From an uncultured Ilumatobacter sp. (GTDB lineage: Bacteria > Actinomycetota > Acidimicrobiia > Acidimicrobiales > Ilumatobacteraceae), in assembly GCA_938091165.1 (NCBI GenBank), contig CALKNK010000021.1, positions 11,480 through 75,479 on the forward strand: 64,000 nucleotides of DNA. The letters are read 5' to 3'. The position numbers and the translations under genes were made by a program. Below are positions 26,077 through 33,577 of the stretch, piece after piece (positions within the stretch are counted from its first letter, which is position 1; the number at the start of each line of letters is the position of its first letter). The notes under the pieces are model-generated. The model was not told where the DNA came from. It worked only from the letters and a program-made list of their open reading frames with translations, and did no database searches.

Positions 26077-26107
26077 GAGCGGTTCTCCTGTTCTCAGCTG
26101 GTGCGTC

Positions 26108-26440
26108 TTAAGCTTTGGCCTTACGGTAGCCGTCAGCTAGTGCTGCTTCTGCGGTCGGGTAGCAGCGTTCGGCCTTCGTGCGCTCGTAAAAGCGGCCGCC
26201 TGGAACATGGAAAATATTTGACTTGTCGTTGGCCTTAATCGGATGGTTCGGCGGACACGACCCATCGTCGTTCGATGGGACCCAATGCGCTACGTCGGCG
26301 ACTGGCTCGACGGTTACAGGCTCGAGTGGCGGCCACTCTGGAGGAGCGGACGGCGACGGCGGCGCATTGTGGTCGCGCCACCACCCCCATGCCACCCCTC
26401 CAACTGCGCCGATGAGGAGCAGCCAAATCGAGCGGCGCAT
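26108..26440 (-). CDS. Membrane-anchored protein with C-terminal sunset-type domain
   Basis: A 110-residue protein with an N-terminal membrane anchor (RRSIWLLLIGAVGGVAWGWW, residues 2-21), a Pro-rich linker and a C-terminal domain of about 45 residues with CPPNHPIKANDKSNIFHVPG, then FYERTKAERCYPTAEAALAD and GYRKAKA. This C-terminal pattern (C-P-x3-P-I-K-x-N...IYHxPG...Y-x-R-T...C-F) is the small domain found at the ends of many actinobacterial surface and nuclease-like proteins and annotated as sunset domain; its function is unknown. The start is uncertain: the frame continues to an ATG at 26494. It is located between ferredoxin and leuA, same strand, 60 bases after the leuA stop. Confidence 0.7.
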   Translation of the reverse strand: MRRSIWLLLIGAVGGVAWGWWRDHNAPPSPSAPPEWPPLEPVTVEPVADVAHWVPSNDDGSCPPNHPIKANDKSNIFHVPGGRFYERTKAERCYPTAEAALADGYRKAKA

Positions 26441-26500
26441 CGCGGTGATCATCAACGACATAAGGATCACGGTAGCGCCGGGCATGCTCCGCACGGTGGT

Positions 26501-28270
26501 TTAGTGGCGCTGGCGTTCGAATCCAGCGAGCACGGCGCGCAGTGATGCAGTCGTGATATTTGGATCGGTTCCAATGCCCCAGCGGATGTTGCCGTTGGCG
26601 TCGACGGTTTCGATATAGGCGACCGCTCGGGCATCTGAGCCTTGCCCGATAGCGTGCTCGGCATAGTCAAGCACGTCGAAGTCACCGCCGACTGACGAAC
26701 CAAACTCCGAGACCAGCGCGGCGACAAACGCTTCGACGGGACCATCACCTTGGCCGCTGAGCGAATGAGCTGAGCCATTGACGTCGAGTTGGACCTGAAT
26801 CGACGTGTTGCCTGTGGTGTCATCGTTTGACACGGTGTGCAACTCGTGGCTCCGCAGGCGCATGTTCGGCTCCGACGGCATGTATTCGAGTTGAAACGCA
26901 TCCCACATCACGCCGGGGCCGATCTCAGTGCCGGAGTCCTCAGTGATGTGCTGAATGGTTTTCGAGAACTCAATCTGGAGGCGACGCGGCAGGTCAAAGC
27001 CGTGCTCGGTCTTCATCACGTAGGCCACGCCGCCCTTGCCGGACTGGCTGTTGACGCGAATAACCGCCTCATAGGTGCGCCCCACGTGCTTCGGGTCGAT
27101 CGGCAGGTACGGCACCGCGAACTTGGCGTACTCGCCCGTCGCACTGTCGCGACTCTGATCTAGTGCGTCGATGCCCTTCTTGATCGCGTCTTGGTGACTG
27201 CCAGAGAACGCGGTGTAGACAAGATCACCAACGTAAGGATGGCGCGGACTGACCGGCAGCCGGTTGCAGTACTCCGCCGTACGTCGCAGCGCATCGATAT
27301 CGGAGATATCGAGCTGTGGATCGACGCCGTTCATAAACAGGTTCATCGCTAGGTTTACGACGTCGACGTTGCCCGTGCGCTCGCCGTTGCCAAACAATGT
27401 GCCTTCGACACGGTCGGCACCTGCCATCATGCCGAATTCGGCGGCCGCAACAGCACAGCCGCGATCGTTGTGAGGATGCAGTGAGATAATCACCGAATCG
27501 CGTCGGGAAATTGAACGTCCAAACCACTCGATCACATCGCCGTAAACGTTCGGGGAGTAGCACTCAACCGTTGCTGGCAGGTTGAGGATGATCGGTGCGG
27601 TTGGAGTGGGCGCAATGACATTCATCACGGCTTCGCACACTTCGATCGCATACTCGGGCTCCGTCAGCGTGAAGCTTTCCGGGCTGTACTCGTAGCGAAT
27701 TTGGGTTGTCGAGCCGTCGGATCGAGCAGGTAGGAGTGCCTCCTGTTCTTTACACAGCGCAGCACCGATGAGAGCGACGTCCTTGATGCCAGCCTGGTCG
27801 AGGTTGAAGACAACCTCCCGCTGAAGTGGGTTGGTGGAATTATAAAAGTGCACGATGGCTCGAGGGGCGTCGCGCAGGCCCTCGTAGGTGCGCTCAATGA
27901 GCTCAGGTCGACACTGCACCAGGACTTGAATCCAAACATCATCGGGTATTAGATCCTCTTCGATCAACTGTCGGAGAAAGTCGAAGTCAGGTTGACTCGC
28001 AGACGGAAAGCCGATCTCGATTTCCTTAAAGCCCATCTTGACGAGCTCGGTGAACATCTGCAGTTTGCGGGCGGGATCCATCGGGTCAATGAGGGCCTGG
28101 TTGCCGTCGCGCAGGTCGACCGAGCACCAGAGCGGCGCGGCGTCGATGACCACGTCGGGCCAGGTGCGGTCGGTGAGCTTGATCGGGATGAACGGCTCGT
28201 ACTTGTCAAAGGGCATCCTCGATGGGGATTGGGCCGTGATCGATTCGGGGCTGACGGTTTCAGGAGGCAT
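26501..28270 (-). CDS. leuA: 2-Isopropylmalate synthase
   Basis: A 589-residue enzyme that condenses acetyl-CoA with 2-ketoisovalerate, the committed step of leucine synthesis. It begins with the type seen in actinobacterial LeuA (MPFDKYEPFIPIKLTDRTWP), has the catalytic VDLRDGNQALIDPM, the HPHNDRGCAVA metal motif and a GNGERTGNVD motif, and ends with the regulatory LeuA dimer domain responsible for leucine feedback. It is 589 residues, as in the LeuA2 subfamily. GAGAG before the ATG at 28270 is a ribosome binding site, in keeping with a long 5' leader. That leader contains a leucine-codon leader peptide and a terminator (described separately), so expression is controlled by transcription attenuation. 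Confidence 0.97.
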   Translation of the reverse strand: MPPETVSPESITAQSPSRMPFDKYEPFIPIKLTDRTWPDVVIDAAPLWCSVDLRDGNQALIDPMDPARKLQMFTELVKMGFKEIEIGFPSASQPDFDFLRQLIEEDLIPDDVWIQVLVQCRPELIERTYEGLRDAPRAIVHFYNSTNPLQREVVFNLDQAGIKDVALIGAALCKEQEALLPARSDGSTTQIRYEYSPESFTLTEPEYAIEVCEAVMNVIAPTPTAPIILNLPATVECYSPNVYGDVIEWFGRSISRRDSVIISLHPHNDRGCAVAAAEFGMMAGADRVEGTLFGNGERTGNVDVVNLAMNLFMNGVDPQLDISDIDALRRTAEYCNRLPVSPRHPYVGDLVYTAFSGSHQDAIKKGIDALDQSRDSATGEYAKFAVPYLPIDPKHVGRTYEAVIRVNSQSGKGGVAYVMKTEHGFDLPRRLQIEFSKTIQHITEDSGTEIGPGVMWDAFQLEYMPSEPNMRLRSHELHTVSNDDTTGNTSIQVQLDVNGSAHSLSGQGDGPVEAFVAALVSEFGSSVGGDFDVLDYAEHAIGQGSDARAVAYIETVDANGNIRWGIGTDPNITTASLRAVLAGFERQRH

Positions 28271-28317
28271 GGTTTCTCTCGTATGTCTGGAAGTTCAGTT
28301 CGTGGGAGCGTCGGCCG

Positions 28318-28345
28318 AAAAAGCAAAAACCCCCCGGCCGGAGGG
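28318..28345 (-). terminator. leuA attenuator (intrinsic terminator)
   Basis: In the RNA sense CCCTCC, loop GGCC, GGGGGG (28345-28330; one G-T pair), followed by TTTTTGCTTTTT (28329-28318). A strong intrinsic terminator between the leader peptide and leuA, 48 bases before the leuA ATG. It should form when leucine-tRNA is plentiful. Confidence 0.85.
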
Positions 28346-28355
28346 CGGAGGGTGC

Positions 28356-28384
28356 GGGCGAGCGCGACGTATCGGCACTCGCCC
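28356..28384 (-). promoter_or_regulatory. Pause/protector hairpin of the leuA attenuator
   Basis: GGGCGAG (28384-28378) pairs perfectly with CTCGCCC (28362-28356) around a 15-base loop. It starts at the last base of the leader-peptide stop codon and lies just ahead of the terminator, where stalled or finished ribosomes could alter its folding. Confidence 0.7.
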
Positions 28385-28416
28385 TACATAAGGAGCAGCA
28401 GTCGCCCGTCGTTCAC
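28384..28416 (-). CDS. Leucine leader peptide of leuA
   Basis: A ten-codon frame, GTG start at 28416, encoding V-N-D-G-R-L-L-L-L-M followed by TAG. Four consecutive leucine codons (CTG CTG CTC CTT) make ribosome progress depend on charged leucyl-tRNA. TATCGT (28429-28424) ends 7 nt before the GTG, so the leader mRNA probably begins at the start codon itself. The peptide is followed directly by the 7-bp hairpin and the attenuator terminator. Leucine-rich leader peptides upstream of leuA are known in actinobacteria; the function here is inferred from this arrangement. Confidence 0.85.
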   Translation of the reverse strand: MNDGRLLLLM

Positions 28417-28423
28417 AGGGGAA

Positions 28424-28429
28424 ACGATA
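28424..28429 (-). promoter_or_regulatory. -10 element of the leuA leader
   Basis: TATCGT (28429-28424) ends 7 nt before the leader-peptide GTG. A TTGNNN -35 is not obvious. Confidence 0.5.
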
Positions 28430-28485
28430 GCACGGACCGGGGCCAGTGCCTATGACTTGCACTGGGGGGTACGCTCTTCGACAAC

Positions 28486-29787
28486 ATGACAGAACCAACA
28501 GCACGGCGGGGCGCTCCCCGCGGCAAGCGACCGCCGCGTCGCTCTGATGGCTCGTCGAGCCGGGACCATGTCAACAAGTCCAATCTGACGACGACGAACT
28601 CACTTCCGCCTGTAGAGGCACCAACCGGTTTCTTCGAGCTCGGCGTCCCTGCCCGCATCGACGACGGACTCGCCGCGTGCGGGTTCGCCCAGCCGTTCAA
28701 CATTCAGACTGAAGCGGTCCCCGTTGCCATGCAGGGCAACGACGTGTGCGGCCGCGCGAAGACCGGCTCAGGCAAGACGCTGGCATTCGGCGTGCCGATG
28801 CTCGCTCGCATCACCGACCAGGCTGAGCCGATGCGTCCGCTCGGGCTTGTCCTGGTGCCGACTCGCGAACTGGCCGTTCAGGTGGCCGAGGTGTTGCAGC
28901 CGGTTGCCAGTCATGCTGGGATGACCGTGCTGCCCGTCTACGGCGGAGCGTCGCGGCATCACCAAGTTGAGGAGATGGCCAAGGGCGTTGAAATCGTCGT
29001 TGCGACGCCGCTGCGTCTGATCGATCTCATCAAGTCGAACGAGATCAGCCTCGATCGCATTCAGATCGTCACGCTTGATGAAGCCGATCGGATGGCTGAT
29101 GACGGTTTCACTCCGCAGGTCGAATGGATCCTGCGGCACTGTGATAGCCGCAACCAGACGATGCTTTTCTCTGCAACGCTCGACGGCGATGTCGGCCACC
29201 TCATTCGTGCGTACCAGAACGATCCGGTCACGATTGCTGTCGATGAAGCCACCGACACGGTCGGCACGATGCACCACTTGTTCCTTGGTGTCCATCACAT
29301 GGACAAGGACAAGGTCATTGGCGCGGTCGGCAAGGGGATCCCAAAGCTGCTGGTGTTCTGCCAGACCAAGCGCAACTGTGACCGTGTGGCGCGCAACTTG
29401 GAGGAACTGGGCATCGACGCGCAGGCCATGCATGGCGACATGCAGCAGAGCTCGCGTGAGCGCACGCTGCGTAAGTTTGCTGAAGGTAAGTTGCAGGTGC
29501 TGGTCGCCACCGATGTGGCTGCCCGCGGTATTGACATCGACGACATCGGCGGCGTCATCCATTACGAGCCGCCGAAGGACGTGAAGGATTACCTGCACCG
29601 TTCGGGCCGCACCGCACGCGCTGGTCGCGACGGTTGGGCCGTCACCCTGGTCGAGTACAACCAGATGACGCAGGTCCGGATCCTCCAACGAATGATGCGC
29701 ATGGAGCCGACGAAGCCGATCGAGGTCTTCTCGAACAACTCGAAGCTCATGAACCTCAACGAGTTCGACGAAGTCATAACGACCTGA
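28486..29787 (+). CDS. DEAD-box RNA helicase
   Basis: A 433-residue ATP-dependent RNA helicase. All core motifs are present: Q-motif region FNIQTEAVPVAMQG, Walker A AKTGSGKT, PTRELA, DEAD box VTLDEADRM, SAT (FSATLDGD), VLVATDVAARGIDI and the motif VI arginine finger HRSGRTARAGR. A short basic N-terminal extension (residues about 1-30, RRGAPRGKRPPRRSDG) may aid RNA binding; the C-terminal extension is short. It resembles RhlE/DeaD-type proteins that act in ribosome assembly or RNA turnover and is often cold-induced. TACGCT (28470-28475) lies 10 nt before the ATG. It is divergent from the leuA leader; the two starts are 70 bases apart. Confidence 0.95.
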   Translation: MTEPTARRGAPRGKRPPRRSDGSSSRDHVNKSNLTTTNSLPPVEAPTGFFELGVPARIDDGLAACGFAQPFNIQTEAVPVAMQGNDVCGRAKTGSGKTLAFGVPMLARITDQAEPMRPLGLVLVPTRELAVQVAEVLQPVASHAGMTVLPVYGGASRHHQVEEMAKGVEIVVATPLRLIDLIKSNEISLDRIQIVTLDEADRMADDGFTPQVEWILRHCDSRNQTMLFSATLDGDVGHLIRAYQNDPVTIAVDEATDTVGTMHHLFLGVHHMDKDKVIGAVGKGIPKLLVFCQTKRNCDRVARNLEELGIDAQAMHGDMQQSSRERTLRKFAEGKLQVLVATDVAARGIDIDDIGGVIHYEPPKDVKDYLHRSGRTARAGRDGWAVTLVEYNQMTQVRILQRMMRMEPTKPIEVFSNNSKLMNLNEFDEVITT

Positions 29788-29805
29788 TCCCGGCACACTC
29801 CACCG

Positions 29806-30699
29806 ATGAGCAACATGCCGGTGGCGGAGTGGGAGATTGACGAGACGCTCGTTCGTGAGCTGCTCGTCGCGCAGGTTCCGGAACTGGCTGATCGGCCGCT
29901 GGCAATGCTTGCCAACGGCTGGGACAACGTGATGTATCGCCTCGGTGCTGGCCTCACCGTCCGGCTGCCACGGCGAAAGTTGGCTGTGCCGTTGATTGAG
30001 CATGAGCAGCGCTGCCTGGAGTTGCTCGCGCCACAGCTGCCGATTCCTGTCCCGGTGCCCGTGCACCACGGCGCTCCTTCCGAACGGTTCCCGATGCCGT
30101 GGAGCATCTGTCCGTGGTTTCCTGGCGTGCTTGCCGCCGATGCGTTGTTTGCCGATCCGATTCGTGAGGCTCGCCGCCTTGGTGCGTTCCTGACGGCGCT
30201 CCACGTCGCTGCGCCGGATGACGCGCCGCGCAACGAGTCGCGCGGTCAAGACGCCAGAGTGCTTGCGCCGCGCGTCGCAGGGAACCTGGCACACATCGAC
30301 CTCGACGGGTCGACGACTGTCGAGCTGGTCACTTCTCGCTTCGCTGCACTGGTTGACGTCGATCCGCATGCTGGACCGCCCGTGTGGCTCCACGGTGATT
30401 TGCACGCGGCGAACATGCTCGTCGACGACGGGGCTATCAGTGCGGTGATCGACTTCGGCGACATCACCAGTGGTGACCCAGCCGTTGACCTCGCCGTCGG
30501 ATGGATGCTGTTCGAGGCCGAGGCACTCGAAGAGTTCCGTCGGGCGCTTCCCCGTGCTGATGGCGCGACATGGTCCCGTGGCGCTGCGTGGGCGTTGCAC
30601 TTCGCGCTGATGTACCTGGCCAACTCGGCAGACAACCCGCGCCTCAATGCAATGGGACGGCGCTTGCTGCCCTCGGTGATGTCAGGCGAGCTCGCGTAG
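29806..30699 (+). CDS. Aminoglycoside phosphotransferase (APH) family protein
   Basis: A 297-residue protein with the APH/choline-kinase fold. The Brenner motif HGDLHAANMLVDDG supplies the catalytic Asp and an Asn; the metal-binding motif is VIDFGDITSGDPAVDLAVG; the N-lobe has GWDNVMYRLG and a lysine/arginine-rich strand (VRLPRRKLAV). In MPH/APH relatives the substrate may be a macrolide or aminoglycoside, but many chromosomal members phosphorylate sugars or metabolites, so resistance should not be assumed. It follows the helicase by 18 bases, same direction, and its end overlaps the convergent MFS gene by 18 bases. Confidence 0.85.
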   Translation: MSNMPVAEWEIDETLVRELLVAQVPELADRPLAMLANGWDNVMYRLGAGLTVRLPRRKLAVPLIEHEQRCLELLAPQLPIPVPVPVHHGAPSERFPMPWSICPWFPGVLAADALFADPIREARRLGAFLTALHVAAPDDAPRNESRGQDARVLAPRVAGNLAHIDLDGSTTVELVTSRFAALVDVDPHAGPPVWLHGDLHAANMLVDDGAISAVIDFGDITSGDPAVDLAVGWMLFEAEALEEFRRALPRADGATWSRGAAWALHFALMYLANSADNPRLNAMGRRLLPSVMSGELA

Positions 30700-31917
30700 T
30701 TCGCGCTGACGGACGTACGTCGTCACCACGACCACAAGGCACACTGCCGCAGCACCGCTGATCGCCGCGCCGGGGCTGGTCCAGGATGCGACCATGCCGA
30801 GGAGGAGCGCACCGAACGGCATGATGCCGAACGATGTCAGGGCATACAGACCCATGACGCGGCCCATCAGGGGCTGTGGCGTGTTGGCCTGGATGAGCCC
30901 CTGATTCATGTTGATGTAGAAACCGCCCGCCAGCCCCATCGCGAAGGACAGGACGAGCACTTGCCACATCTCAGTGGTGCGGCCCGTGAGAATCGTGATG
31001 GTCGATCCGCAGATCAGTGCCCGCTGGAACGCGGCGCCCTTGTGCTTCATGTTGCCTTTTCGCATCACGACAAACGAACTAATGGCGATACCCAGGCCCA
31101 TCAAGGCAAACGGCGCCGCTGCCTCGCCGGCCGTGCGCCCGAGGCCGTCCTTCACGTGTGCTTGCAGCGTGACCATGATGGCGGGATTGACGGTGAGGCT
31201 GGCCACGACCAGCAGGCCGAACAACACGCGCAGGTTGTCGTCGCCGACCACATGGCGCAATCCGTCCTTCGTCTCGGCGAGTACGGATCGTTTTGGTGCG
31301 AGGTCGGCGTGGGGCGGGACGTCAAGGCGGAGCAGGAAGAGGACTCCGGCGAACATCAGACCGGCTTGGAACCAGAATGCTCCATCAAAGCCCCATTGGT
31401 CGCCAACCACCTTGGCGAGCACGGGGCCGAGGATGAGCGACAGGGTCATCGCGATGGCATTGATGGCAATTGCGCTGAAGAGCTGGCCTTTGTGGACGAG
31501 TGCGGGGATGAGGGCCGACCGCACCGGTTGGCCGATCGCCGACGCAGCGCCCGCAAGAAGGGTGACGACGATGACCCAGCTGAAGGACAGCGCGTCGGCG
31601 CGGATCAGGAGTGCGGTGACGGCCATCACGGCGCCGCCGGCAACCTGCGTCCAAATCAGCATGCTGCGGCGATCCCAGCGATCGGCCCACACGCCAGCCT
31701 GCAGGACCAGGAGCGCCGAGGGGAGTCCGAGTGTGAACACGACCACTCCCTGGTCGCTCTCGCTGCGGTTCAGGCCGTCCAGCACCAACCACCCGAAGAC
31801 GAAACGCTGGGCATTCGAGACGAGAAAGAAGCAGATGTTGTTGAGCCACAGCAGCCGAAACGGGCGAACCGTGATGGCGTTCGCTGGGCGCTCGATGCCG
31901 GTTTGGGCTCCGGTCAC
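30682..31917 (-). CDS. MFS transporter (MFS_3/EntS-like exporter)
   Basis: A 411-residue major-facilitator protein with about 12 predicted membrane spans. The opening RPFRLLWLNNICFFLVSNAQ, the loop 2-3 motif GVWADRWDRRSMLI (a variant of the MFS D-R-x-x-R-R motif) and GQPVRSALIPALV are typical of the MFS_3 exporter group that includes EntS. The predicted role is efflux of a small molecule, identity unknown. It follows the F420-dependent reductase gene by 5 bases, same strand, and may be co-transcribed with it. Its stop lies inside the end of the convergent APH-like gene. Confidence 0.85.
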   Translation of the reverse strand: MTGAQTGIERPANAITVRPFRLLWLNNICFFLVSNAQRFVFGWLVLDGLNRSESDQGVVVFTLGLPSALLVLQAGVWADRWDRRSMLIWTQVAGGAVMAVTALLIRADALSFSWVIVVTLLAGAASAIGQPVRSALIPALVHKGQLFSAIAINAIAMTLSLILGPVLAKVVGDQWGFDGAFWFQAGLMFAGVLFLLRLDVPPHADLAPKRSVLAETKDGLRHVVGDDNLRVLFGLLVVASLTVNPAIMVTLQAHVKDGLGRTAGEAAAPFALMGLGIAISSFVVMRKGNMKHKGAAFQRALICGSTITILTGRTTEMWQVLVLSFAMGLAGGFYINMNQGLIQANTPQPLMGRVMGLYALTSFGIMPFGALLLGMVASWTSPGAAISGAAAVCLVVVVTTYVRQRELRELA

Positions 31918-31922
31918 GACGA

Positions 31923-32411
31923 TCAGCCTGACAGGTCTGAACTGGGCGTTGAGGTGTCAGAGCGAACGCTCAGGCGCCGCGTGGCGACGAAGACCGGGAT
32001 GGAGCGATCAGTCTTCTCCGCGTATTGCGCGTAGGTCGGGAAGACCTTGACGGCTCGGTCCCACCAGGTTCGGCGTTCATTACCCTCAGCGATGCGCGTC
32101 GTGAAGTCGGCGGGGGACGAACCGTCCTGGATCTCGCACATCGGCTCAGCGACCAGGTTGTGGAACCACGACGGGTTCTTCGGCGCTCCGCCAATCGATG
32201 CAACGAGCGCGTACTCGCCCTCATGCTCAACGCGCATCAAGGCGAACTTGCGAAGGTTGCCGCTGGTAGCGCCCTTGGTGGTGACAACGATGATCGGAAT
32301 TCCGGTTTCACGCAACGTGTTGGCTGATTGGCCGTCTGTCGCTTCGTAGGTGTCGACCTGTTCGCGGACCCAGTCCATTGTGCTTGGTACATACGTTCCG
32401 GTGAGTGGCAT
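31923..32411 (-). CDS. F420-dependent nitroreductase family (Ddn/Rv3547-like)
   Basis: A 162-residue FDOR-A-type protein. The family landmarks are visible: TGIPIIVVTTKGATSGNLRK (strand and the Lys/Arg loop that binds deazaflavin F420), LRKFALMRVEHEGEYALVA, SIGGAPKNPSWFHNLVAEP (the hallmark A-S-x-G-G-x-x-x-x-P-x-W-x-x-N-L) and a C-terminal FPTYAQYAEKTDR-x-IPVF. These use F420H2 to reduce quinones or nitro compounds. The ATG at 32411 is chosen because it gives the family N-terminus and follows TACGAT by 7 nt; the frame continues upstream into the divergent gene. It agrees with the F420-biosynthesis gene at the end of the window. Confidence 0.9.
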   Translation of the reverse strand: MPLTGTYVPSTMDWVREQVDTYEATDGQSANTLRETGIPIIVVTTKGATSGNLRKFALMRVEHEGEYALVASIGGAPKNPSWFHNLVAEPMCEIQDGSSPADFTTRIAEGNERRTWWDRAVKVFPTYAQYAEKTDRSIPVFVATRRLSVRSDTSTPSSDLSG

Positions 32412-32418
32412 GAGGTTG

Positions 32419-32443
32419 ATCGTAGGCGGCGACGCCCTAGCGT
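32419..32443. promoter_or_regulatory. Back-to-back overlapping promoters, F420 reductase and lipoprotein
   Basis: Minus strand: TACGAT (32424-32419), 7 nt before the ATG at 32411. Plus strand: TAGCGT (32438-32443), 8 nt before the GTG at 32452, with TTGATC (32416-32421) as a -35 that overlaps the opposite -10. The minus -35 candidate CTGACG (32446-32441) overlaps the plus -10. Confidence 0.5.
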
Positions 32444-32451
32444 CAGCCAGC

Positions 32452-33054
32452 GTGAAGTCAGCACGTGTCCTTGTCTCCCTTTCGTGCGCGCTCGCGCTCG
32501 CTGCGTGCGGCGGGAGCGAATTGGCCGGTGGTAGTGCCGACGGATCGGGCGTATCCGCGCAGACCATCGCTCCGACCACCGTGGTGGAACGAGCTCCCGA
32601 TGACCCCGGTGACGTGGACCAGACATGTGCCGAGCTTGAGACCGTTCGCGACCTGTCCGACGGAATCACCGATGCCACGAACGACATCTTGATTGGGCTC
32701 GCCGAAGCTGGTGCCGACGCGTCCGAGGCCGACACGCTTGCGGCGTTTGTGTCCCTCGCCGACGATGTCGAGAACGGTCTGCCCGAACTCTTGGCGGCGT
32801 ATGACCGTGCGGCTGCCGCGGCGCCGGCTGACGTCGCTGTTGAGATTCGCGCCGTTGCGGACGGAACGGCAATTCTGACGCCGCAGCTGGCGGCTGCCTA
32901 CCGTCAGATCGAATCGGCGAGTGACCTCGCTGACCTCGAGGGCATCTTCAACACTCCGCAGATGGAAGACGCGGCGCAGCGCGCGGGGATCTCATCGCTG
33001 CGTCTCGACAACTTCACCAACGTCAACTGCGGCTTCCGGTTCTCCAACAATTAG
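32452..33054 (+). CDS. Predicted lipoprotein of unknown function
   Basis: A 200-residue protein starting at GTG 32452 (VKSARVLVSLSCALALAACG). The signal peptide ends in a lipobox LAAC, so it should be lipid-anchored outside the membrane at about residue 19. After an Ala/Ser/Thr-rich linker comes a helical, acidic region (VDQTCAELETVRDLSDGITD, later LAAYDRAAAAAPADVAVEIR), ending with CGFRFSNN. No family is recognised; small helical actinobacterial lipoproteins of this kind are mostly uncharacterised. It is divergent from the F420 reductase gene and runs into a 21-bp tandem repeat that contains its stop codon. Confidence 0.75.
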   Translation: MKSARVLVSLSCALALAACGGSELAGGSADGSGVSAQTIAPTTVVERAPDDPGDVDQTCAELETVRDLSDGITDATNDILIGLAEAGADASEADTLAAFVSLADDVENGLPELLAAYDRAAAAAPADVAVEIRAVADGTAILTPQLAAAYRQIESASDLADLEGIFNTPQMEDAAQRAGISSLRLDNFTNVNCGFRFSNN

Positions 33055-33089
33055 AACTGGATGGAGTCCAATTAGAACTGGATGGAGTC
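33048..33089. repeat. Perfect 21-bp tandem duplication at convergent gene ends
   Basis: The same 21 bases occur at 33048-33068 and 33069-33089 without a mismatch. Copy 1 holds the stop codon of the lipoprotein gene. Copy 2 holds the real end of the MOSC gene (DSIQF and stop), and copy 1 therefore contains a redundant copy of that end. Two perfect copies imply a recent slippage event. Confidence 0.95.
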
Positions 33090-33506
33090 GCCAACGCGGA
33101 TGACGCCACCGGTGACGACGGCGGCTGAGATGCCGCAGCGTTGCTGGAGCGCCTCGCGGGCGCCGTCGCCGAAGAACTCATTCATCAGGTTGCACGGCGC
33201 ACAGTCTCGCCAGACTTCGAGTTCGGTCTCACCGATTCTGAACCGAGTGCCGTGGGTGCGCGGGAGCCTGTCGAGGTCGACGACGATGTTGCGTCGCGTT
33301 GAGACGCCGTCGATCCGTTCCACGCCGTGCTCCGCAGCGGCTACGGCCAGCTCACCGGTGCACACGATGCTCACCGCACGGCGTTGACCGATGTGGCGGT
33401 CGCCTTCGACACCGCCTCGTTCGCCCGCGATCAATGTGATGGCGTCATGGCTGACGAGGTTGGCCCCGTAAGAGGGGGCAGTCGTCAGGGCCAACACGTT
33501 ATGCAC
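33072..33506 (-). CDS. MOSC-domain protein
   Basis: A 144-residue stand-alone MOSC domain. The key cysteine is in CAPCNLMNEF, preceded by RRNIVVDLDRLPRTHGTRFR and followed by CGISAAVVTGGVIRVGD, the standard MOSC layout; the N-terminal GGVEGDRHIGQ is also typical. MOSC domains handle sulfur or nitrogen groups with molybdenum cofactor (molybdenum sulfurase C-terminal and YiiM-like proteins); a free MOSC protein may detoxify N-hydroxylated compounds or carry sulfur. I choose GTG 33506 because TACGGT ends 6 nt before it, whereas the open frame reaches 33575. It is divergent from the ABC exporter operon. Confidence 0.85.
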   Translation of the reverse strand: MHNVLALTTAPSYGANLVSHDAITLIAGERGGVEGDRHIGQRRAVSIVCTGELAVAAAEHGVERIDGVSTRRNIVVDLDRLPRTHGTRFRIGETELEVWRDCAPCNLMNEFFGDGAREALQQRCGISAAVVTGGVIRVGDSIQF

Positions 33507-33512
33507 GGGGTG

Positions 33513-33570
33513 ACCGTACAATATGCCCGGTCGAACCCATGTCGCGAAAGACCGGGGTGGGGCGTAATGT
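33513..33570. promoter_or_regulatory. Divergent leaderless promoters, MOSC and ABC exporter
   Basis: TACGGT on the minus strand (33518-33513) is 6 nt before the GTG at 33506. TAATGT on the plus strand (33565-33570) is 7 nt before the ATG at 33578. Together they settle both start codons. Confidence 0.5.
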
Positions 33571-33577
33571 CGCACGG

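Noticed and set aside
28768..30600. A 610-codon open frame antisense to the helicase and APH-like genes.
   Set aside because: No family motifs; it mirrors codon bias of two well-supported genes on the other strand.
29806..30699. Antibiotic resistance gene (APH).
   Set aside because: Only fold-level similarity; chromosomal APH-like proteins often phosphorylate metabolites, and nothing mobile is nearby.
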